DNA from: Oscillatoria princeps RMCB-10
GTDB lineage: Bacteria > Cyanobacteriota > Cyanobacteriia > Cyanobacteriales > Oscillatoriaceae
Assembly: GCA_019359235.1 (NCBI GenBank)
Contig: JAHHHT010000021.1
Coordinates: 62,001 to 126,000, forward strand
Length of the DNA: 64,000 nucleotides
Direction of reading: 5' to 3'
Of this stretch, positions 60,186 to 64,000 are shown in pieces; within the stretch, counting starts at the first letter, position 1, and every line of letters starts with the position of its first letter. Both the position numbers and the translations under genes were made by a program. Under the pieces are notes generated by a model. The model searched no databases. It was given only the letters and a program-made list of their open reading frames with translations, and was not told where the DNA came from.

Positions 60186-61508
60186 TTATTCAGTGCGGAT
60201 GAGGTCATCTTTGGGGCTGACTAACCTAAGGAGCTTTTGCTTGATTTGGGCGTCGAAAACATCCCACTTGATCTTGGCGTACTCCTTGTTTTCGTTACTC
60301 CCAGAAAGGAATCCAATCGGAATCTCAAAGCCCCCAGCCTGAGAGCGCCCGCCGCCAAAGAAGCGTCCCGAGGCGTCTTGGCCAAAAGCTGCTTTGATGA
60401 ACTCGTCGGGGTCGAGGGTGAGCTTGTTGGTGCGCAAAGAGCCGGTGACCACCTCCAGATCCGTATCTTCATCGTGGACAATCCCGTAGACCACAGCGGT
60501 GTGGACATTTTCTTCCGTGAGCAGGAAATCCGCCGCCTGAGGGATAGCATCGCGGTCTTCGTAGCGCAAGTAGCCGACACCGGCTATCGAAAAATTATTC
60601 TGAACCAGACGGTTCTTGAGACTGCGCTCGATCACATCCATCACCCGCTTGGAGCGAGAGGCTTGCAGCACTGCAGAAAGCAGCTGGGTGTCATAAAACC
60701 GGCTCAGATACGCCGCTGCCAAGAAATCCTCTTCTTGAGCTTGCCTGAGGCCGGCAGTATCAGACCGCAAGCCGTGCATGAGAGACGTGGCGCACTTGAC
60801 ATGCTCGCTGCTGTTGATGTCCAGTTGCAGCAACCCCGCCCGCAGATACTGCGCGATAATAGTAGCCGTAGCGCGGATGTGGGGGCGGATATCGGTAAAC
60901 TCCGCATTCAGGTTCCCCTGCATGGTGTGATGGTCGATGACAGCCGTAACCGGAATGCCCGCCCCCCGCACCAGCGGGGTTAATTGGCTGGTGGTTCCCT
61001 GACTGTCAATCAAAGCGCAGCCCCGATACACCGATAAATCCTTATTCTTGGCTGTTTCCAGAGGCCAGCGCCCCACCGGCAAGCCCGTCAGTTTCACCAG
61101 AGCGATATTTTCCTGGTGGCTGAGGGCACCGGCATACACGATGTCGCACTCAATACTGTACTGCTGGGCGATTAACTTGTACGCCCAGGCGCTGGAAAGG
61201 GCATCCGGGTCGGGGAAGTCCTGGAGGATGACCAGTTGGCGCTCGCCCCGGTGCCGGTCTAGGGTTTGCCGCAGGGCGTCTATCTTCAATTCTTGCGATA
61301 TTTCCGGCGATTTGGCAGCGTGAACAGAGGCTGGCTTGGGCAAGCCCGCCAAGTTTTGCAGGCCCTGAGAATGGTTTGTTTCTCCTCCGGGTACTACAGC
61401 CGCAATTTCTCCACCTTCGACCGGCGCAGGATTCCCACCGGCATCCTTTGGGGGCGGCGAAGCTGTCAGTCCCGGGCTGTTCCTTTGCTGCAGGGAATGA
61501 GATGGCAT
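60186..61508 (-). CDS. DHH/DHHA1 phosphoesterase (NrnA-like)
   Basis: The DHH domain has VILQDFPDPDALSSAW (metal Asps), GCALIDSQGT and AVIDHHTMQG. The C-terminal DHHA1 domain has FFGGGRSQAGGFEIPIG. NrnA-like proteins degrade nanoRNA and pAp; a role in c-di-AMP or oligoribonucleotide turnover is possible. The 440-residue length includes an N-terminal extension of about 80 residues that is Pro/Gly-rich and probably disordered, so the true start may be further in. It lies 110 bp upstream of sixA on the same strand. Confidence 0.85.
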   Translation of the reverse strand: MPSHSLQQRNSPGLTASPPPKDAGGNPAPVEGGEIAAVVPGGETNHSQGLQNLAGLPKPASVHAAKSPEISQELKIDALRQTLDRHRGERQLVILQDFPDPDALSSAWAYKLIAQQYSIECDIVYAGALSHQENIALVKLTGLPVGRWPLETAKNKDLSVYRGCALIDSQGTTSQLTPLVRGAGIPVTAVIDHHTMQGNLNAEFTDIRPHIRATATIIAQYLRAGLLQLDINSSEHVKCATSLMHGLRSDTAGLRQAQEEDFLAAAYLSRFYDTQLLSAVLQASRSKRVMDVIERSLKNRLVQNNFSIAGVGYLRYEDRDAIPQAADFLLTEENVHTAVVYGIVHDEDTDLEVVTGSLRTNKLTLDPDEFIKAAFGQDASGRFFGGGRSQAGGFEIPIGFLSGSNENKEYAKIKWDVFDAQIKQKLLRLVSPKDDLIRTE

Positions 61509-61700
61509 TTAAGGTGCTCCCCGTGTGCGAGCGCGAGAATTTCTCCCACAGTGGCGGCTGCGCTGCAACTTTAGCCGCCACCGGCATTCGATAAATCGGT
61601 TAATCTACCCCGATCTTGGCAAAAAAAAACTGTATGCGTCACGCCCGGAAAGCCGATCCGGTCAGGTGTCGGCTTTCCGCCCGCCGCCGGTGGCGCTTGC

Positions 61701-61737
61701 AAAAAGCCCCCAGCGTTGAATCAACAGCAGGGGGCTT
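61701..61737 (-). terminator. rho-independent terminator of the HNH gene
   Basis: On the minus strand AAGCCCCCTGC...GTTGATTCAAC...GGGGGCTTTTT forms a strong stem with a T run. It begins within 2 bp of the HNH stop codon. Confidence 0.85.
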
Positions 61738-62233
61738 AACTACCTATCACGTATTTTTGCCACTCTATATGCGAGCCACTTTTCAGATGCTTGCTCACCT
61801 CGAAGTGCAGACTGCTGTAAGGCTGGCGCGGCTGGTGGTGCAAAAGCATGTTAGCTTCTTTCGGCGTCCGATTGCCTTTGTGGACATTGCAGCGGACGCA
61901 GGCTGTGACTATATTTTCCCAGCTATCGCCGCCACCGCGCGATCGCGGTATCACGTGGTCGAGGGTGAGATCGTCGCCGGTGTAACCGCAATACTGACAG
62001 GAGTGTCCGTCCCGGTGCAGGATATTTCGGCGGGTGAGGGGAATTTCTTTGTAAGGAACCCGGACGTAATGGCGCAGCCTAATCACCGTTGGCAGGGGTA
62101 CCTCCGGGTAGAGGTATTTGCCGTTGTGCTCGACCTGCTCCGCTTTGCCTTTGAGCAATAAAACGACCGCCCGCCGCCAGCTGGTGATATTCAGCGGTTC
62201 GTAGGAGGCGTTCAGGACTAGAACCTTGCCCAT
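61736..62233 (-). CDS. HNH endonuclease family protein
   Basis: This 165-residue protein starts MGKVLVLNASYEPLNITSWR, a hallmark of a widely conserved cyanobacterial/bacterial HNH group. It has zinc-knuckle CQYCG and CVRCN cysteines flanking the HNH core LTLDHVIPRSRGGGDSWENIVTAC and HKGNRTP. The intact Cys4-HNH arrangement argues for nuclease activity, but this group is often a housekeeping gene of unknown role rather than a mobile element. Confidence 0.88.
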   Translation of the reverse strand: MGKVLVLNASYEPLNITSWRRAVVLLLKGKAEQVEHNGKYLYPEVPLPTVIRLRHYVRVPYKEIPLTRRNILHRDGHSCQYCGYTGDDLTLDHVIPRSRGGGDSWENIVTACVRCNVHKGNRTPKEANMLLHHQPRQPYSSLHFEVSKHLKSGSHIEWQKYVIGS

Positions 62234-62433
62234 TGATTTTAAATTAACAGAATCTTTTTTAGTGATGGTAACACATAGTTGCTAGAATCAAGGGGCAATG
62301 CAGAGGAATCACCAGCAGCGAAAAAGGATAGCGCAGTGGGGTGCGGTCTTGACACACTAATTGCAGAATTCGAGGGTGCTAACACACGCTATATGTAGGG
62401 TTGCTACTTCGGAAGGAAGAAGGAAGAACTCGG

Positions 62434-62487
62434 GCACCGGGCGTGGGGCACCGGGCGTGGGGCACCGGGCGTGGGGCGTGGGGGGTG
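62434..62487 (+). repeat. GGGGCACCGGGCGT 14-bp tandem repeat
   Basis: Three units of GGGGCACCGGGCGT are followed by partial GGGGCGT and GGGGGT units. The 14-bp period is twice the heptamer period of the other short repeats. Confidence 0.8.
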
Positions 62488-62570
62488 GGGCACCCTTGCA
62501 AAACAATCAGTGCGAGCCTGCCCTGCGCCCGATTGGAAATAGGACAATCCGCACGCACTGCAGCGTCTCA

Positions 62571-62642
62571 GATCCCCCCAACCCCCCTTAAAAAGGGGGG
62601 CTAATATTCTCCCCCCCTTTTGAAGGGGGGGTAGGGGGGGGA
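62571..62642. repeat. CCCCCC/GGGGGG hairpin repeat
   Basis: ATCCCCCCAACCCCCCTTAA and a complementary AAGGGGGGGTAGGGGGGGAT surround a second CCCCCCCTTTT arm. It is related to 11353-11416. Confidence 0.65.
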
Positions 62643-62691
62643 TCAAAGGCAGTGAGACTCAAGCGTGCCCAATACCAAATTGGCTATTCCT

Positions 62692-64000
62692 TCAAATAGC
62701 CGGTTGAGTTAGGCCGGCGAGCCGGTCGAAACGAAAATTACTCACCAAATCGGCTAGGGCGCAACTCAAAGCAGCATTTGTCTCGGGAATTTCTTTGAGC
62801 AGCTCCAAAATCAGCTCGTCATCAGCGCACAGAGCTGCGTGGCGCAACTGCGCCACCCACTGTGCCGGCATGACCGCCAGATCCTGTGGCGTCAGCTCCC
62901 AAGGCACAGCCGCTTGCTGGGGAGATGCCGGCTGGCCTTCTTCACAGACATACTCCACTCCCAGGTGTTCAGCTATCTTTGCCAGCAGCACCTCCTCCCG
63001 AAAAGGCTTGCGCAGAAAGTCGTCGCAGCCGGCTTGCAAGATGATGGCTCGCTCCTCCTCAAAGGCGCTGGCCGTCAGGGCAATAATCACGGTATCCTCA
63101 CCCTGGCCGGCAGCTTTAATCTGTTTAGTCGCCTCATACCCGTCCATCACCGGCATGCGCATGTCCATCCAGATCAGGTGCGGCTGCCAACTTGACCACA
63201 CGGCTATCGCCTCCTGTCCGTTGACTGCAGAGCGCACCTCGAACCCCAGCGATGCCAGCATCCCGACTAGCAGCTGGCGGCTCTCGGCCCGATCCTCCAC
63301 CACTAGGATGCGACACGGGGGCTGCCCCGGCGCTAGGCCAATCGCCCGCCGCGCCGGCTGTCGAGTCTGAACCTTAGCCACTTCAGCCAAGCCAACCCTG
63401 ACATCAAAAGTAAACGTCGTTCCCCGCCCGGTGGTGCTGCTGACGGTGATGTCGCCGCCCATCAGCCGCACGAATTGCCGGCTGATCGGCAAGCCCAAGC
63501 CAGTGCCCTCCTGAGAGTTGCGCCCAACTTCCGTTTGCCCAAAGGCTTCAAACAAGGAGTCCATCTCCTCTGGGGCAATGCCCGGGCCGGTGTCTGAGAG
63601 TTCAAAGGCGATCGGGTACTGGGAATTGGGAATTGGGCATTGGGAATTGGGCATTGGGGATGGATTGTTTTGCTCGATGCCCGATGCGCTGTGCCCCAGT
63701 CTGACTCGCAGCGTGACACTGCCTTTTTGAGTGAATTTGATGGCATTTCCCAGGAGATTAATCAAAACCTGGCGCAATTTACTCTCGTCGGAGAGCACGT
63801 ACTGGGGAAGGTCTCGGTCGCGGTTAAAGGTGAGCTGCAAGCCCTTAGAATTCGCTTTCAGCTTAAACATCTGCTCTAAGGTGTCGAGCAGCTCGAAAAG
63901 GTCAAAGTCATTTTCACACAGCTCCAGCCGGCCCGCCTCAATTTTAGACATTTCCAAAACGTCATTGATCAGCGACAGCAAGTGCTCGCCGCTGCGACTG
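62692..64000 (-). CDS. hybrid sensor histidine kinase/response regulator, 3' part
   Basis: The frame is open to the right window edge; the last codons read SRSGEHLLSLINDVLEMSKIEAGRL, the second helix of a HisKA domain, so the sensor part and phosphorylated His are outside. Present are the ATP-binding N box (INLLGNAIKFTQKG), G1 (LSDTGPGIAPEE), F (LFEAFGQTEVG) and G2 (GTGLGLPISRQFV) boxes. A receiver domain follows with its Asp in IWMDMRMPVMDG and Lys in FLRKPF. A C-terminal helical stretch comes after (PAQWVAQLRHAALCADDELI). Within the ATPase domain, SPMPNSQCPIPNSQYPIAF is encoded by GGGAATTGGGCATT heptamers inserted in frame before the G1 box. Confidence 0.92.
   Translation of the reverse strand, partial: SRSGEHLLSLINDVLEMSKIEAGRLELCENDFDLFELLDTLEQMFKLKANSKGLQLTFNRDRDLPQYVLSDESKLRQVLINLLGNAIKFTQKGSVTLRVRLGHSASGIEQNNPSPMPNSQCPIPNSQYPIAFELSDTGPGIAPEEMDSLFEAFGQTEVGRNSQEGTGLGLPISRQFVRLMGGDITVSSTTGRGTTFTFDVRVGLAEVAKVQTRQPARRAIGLAPGQPPCRILVVEDRAESRQLLVGMLASLGFEVRSAVNGQEAIAVWSSWQPHLIWMDMRMPVMDGYEATKQIKAAGQGEDTVIIALTASAFEEERAIILQAGCDDFLRKPFREEVLLAKIAEHLGVEYVCEEGQPASPQQAAVPWELTPQDLAVMPAQWVAQLRHAALCADDELILELLKEIPETNAALSCALADLVSNFRFDRLAGLTQPAI
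63616..63664. repeat. in-frame heptameric repeat inside the histidine kinase
   Basis: TGGGAAT and TGGGCAT heptamers alternate for about seven units and encode PMPNSQCPIPNSQYP on the gene strand. The kinase frame stays open through it. Confidence 0.85.

Larger units (their letters stand above)
62234..62691. other. repeat-rich intergenic region
   Basis: It contains a GGGCACCGGGCGTG tandem block (62434-62487) and a G/C-run hairpin (62571-62642) and no supported gene. Confidence 0.55.

Noticed and set aside
1-64000. tRNA, rRNA or transposase genes
   Set aside because: I looked for T-loop consensus, rRNA signatures and DDE or HUH transposase motifs and found none that I could defend.

Overview
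The window is chromosomal DNA from a cyanobacterium, most likely a filamentous Oscillatoriales-type (Microcoleus/Oscillatoria-like) organism. The evidence is nearly all of the phylloquinone (vitamin K1) pathway, Vipp1 beside a second PspA, a gltA-ndhA-ndhI-ndhG-ndhE run, cyanobacterial PEP-CTERM proteins, a WD40-fused Ser/Thr kinase, and a dense population of the short hairpins and heptameric repeats typical of filamentous cyanobacterial genomes. I see no rRNA, tRNA, transposase or CRISPR array.

Layout. 1-2 kb: 3' end of an LCP (LytR-CpsA-Psr) gene, then a gene-poor stretch. 1.6-10.1 kb: menI, the leftward run menH-menC-menE, menA, and menF and menD transcribed away from menA. 10.2-10.9 kb: a VapBC-like toxin-antitoxin pair. 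11.7-18.1 kb: a four-gene rightward unit of a 1001-residue beta-helix protein, a TerY-like VWA protein, a PP2C phosphatase and a Ser/Thr kinase with a zinc ribbon. 18.4-19.6 kb: a small conserved protein and menB. Every phylloquinone step except the final menG methylation is therefore present. 20-26 kb: a Cys-rich small protein, a DciA-like (DUF721) protein, a SPOR-domain membrane protein, pspA and vipp1. 26.3-34.3 kb: thioredoxin, a class I aminotransferase, and a tandem segmental duplication carrying two PEP-CTERM genes between an intact aminotransferase and an intact M3 peptidase, with decayed copies of both enzymes in the middle. 34.4-40.3 kb: a SnoaL-like protein, uvrC, and a second, independent tandem duplication of uvrC 3' end plus a membrane protein gene (one copy broken by a single in-frame stop), followed by an FMN-dependent hydroxyacid oxidase. 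40.5-51 kb: an accessory region with an acyltransferase, a tandem LecA-like lectin, a DUF815 ATPase, a GmrSD-type DUF262/DUF1524 protein, a kinase-WD40 protein, a decayed kinase gene and a DUF433/DUF5615 pair with a truncated toxin. 51-64 kb: amidase, FkbM methyltransferase, NAD kinase, ndhE-G-I-A, gltA, SixA, a DHH phosphoesterase, an HNH protein and the 3' part of a hybrid histidine kinase.

The most unusual candidate system is the 11.7-18.1 kb unit. A VWA/PP2C/kinase triad of the kind described next to tellurium-resistance (Ter) genes is here led by a very regular beta-helix protein of about 28 coils with stacked Cys and Asn positions. The second theme is genome plasticity. Short tandem repeats have entered coding sequences in frame (menE twice, menC, uvrC, the hybrid kinase) or truncated genes (DUF5615 toxin, a kinase), and two tandem duplications share the design of a gene's 3' end plus the complete downstream gene.
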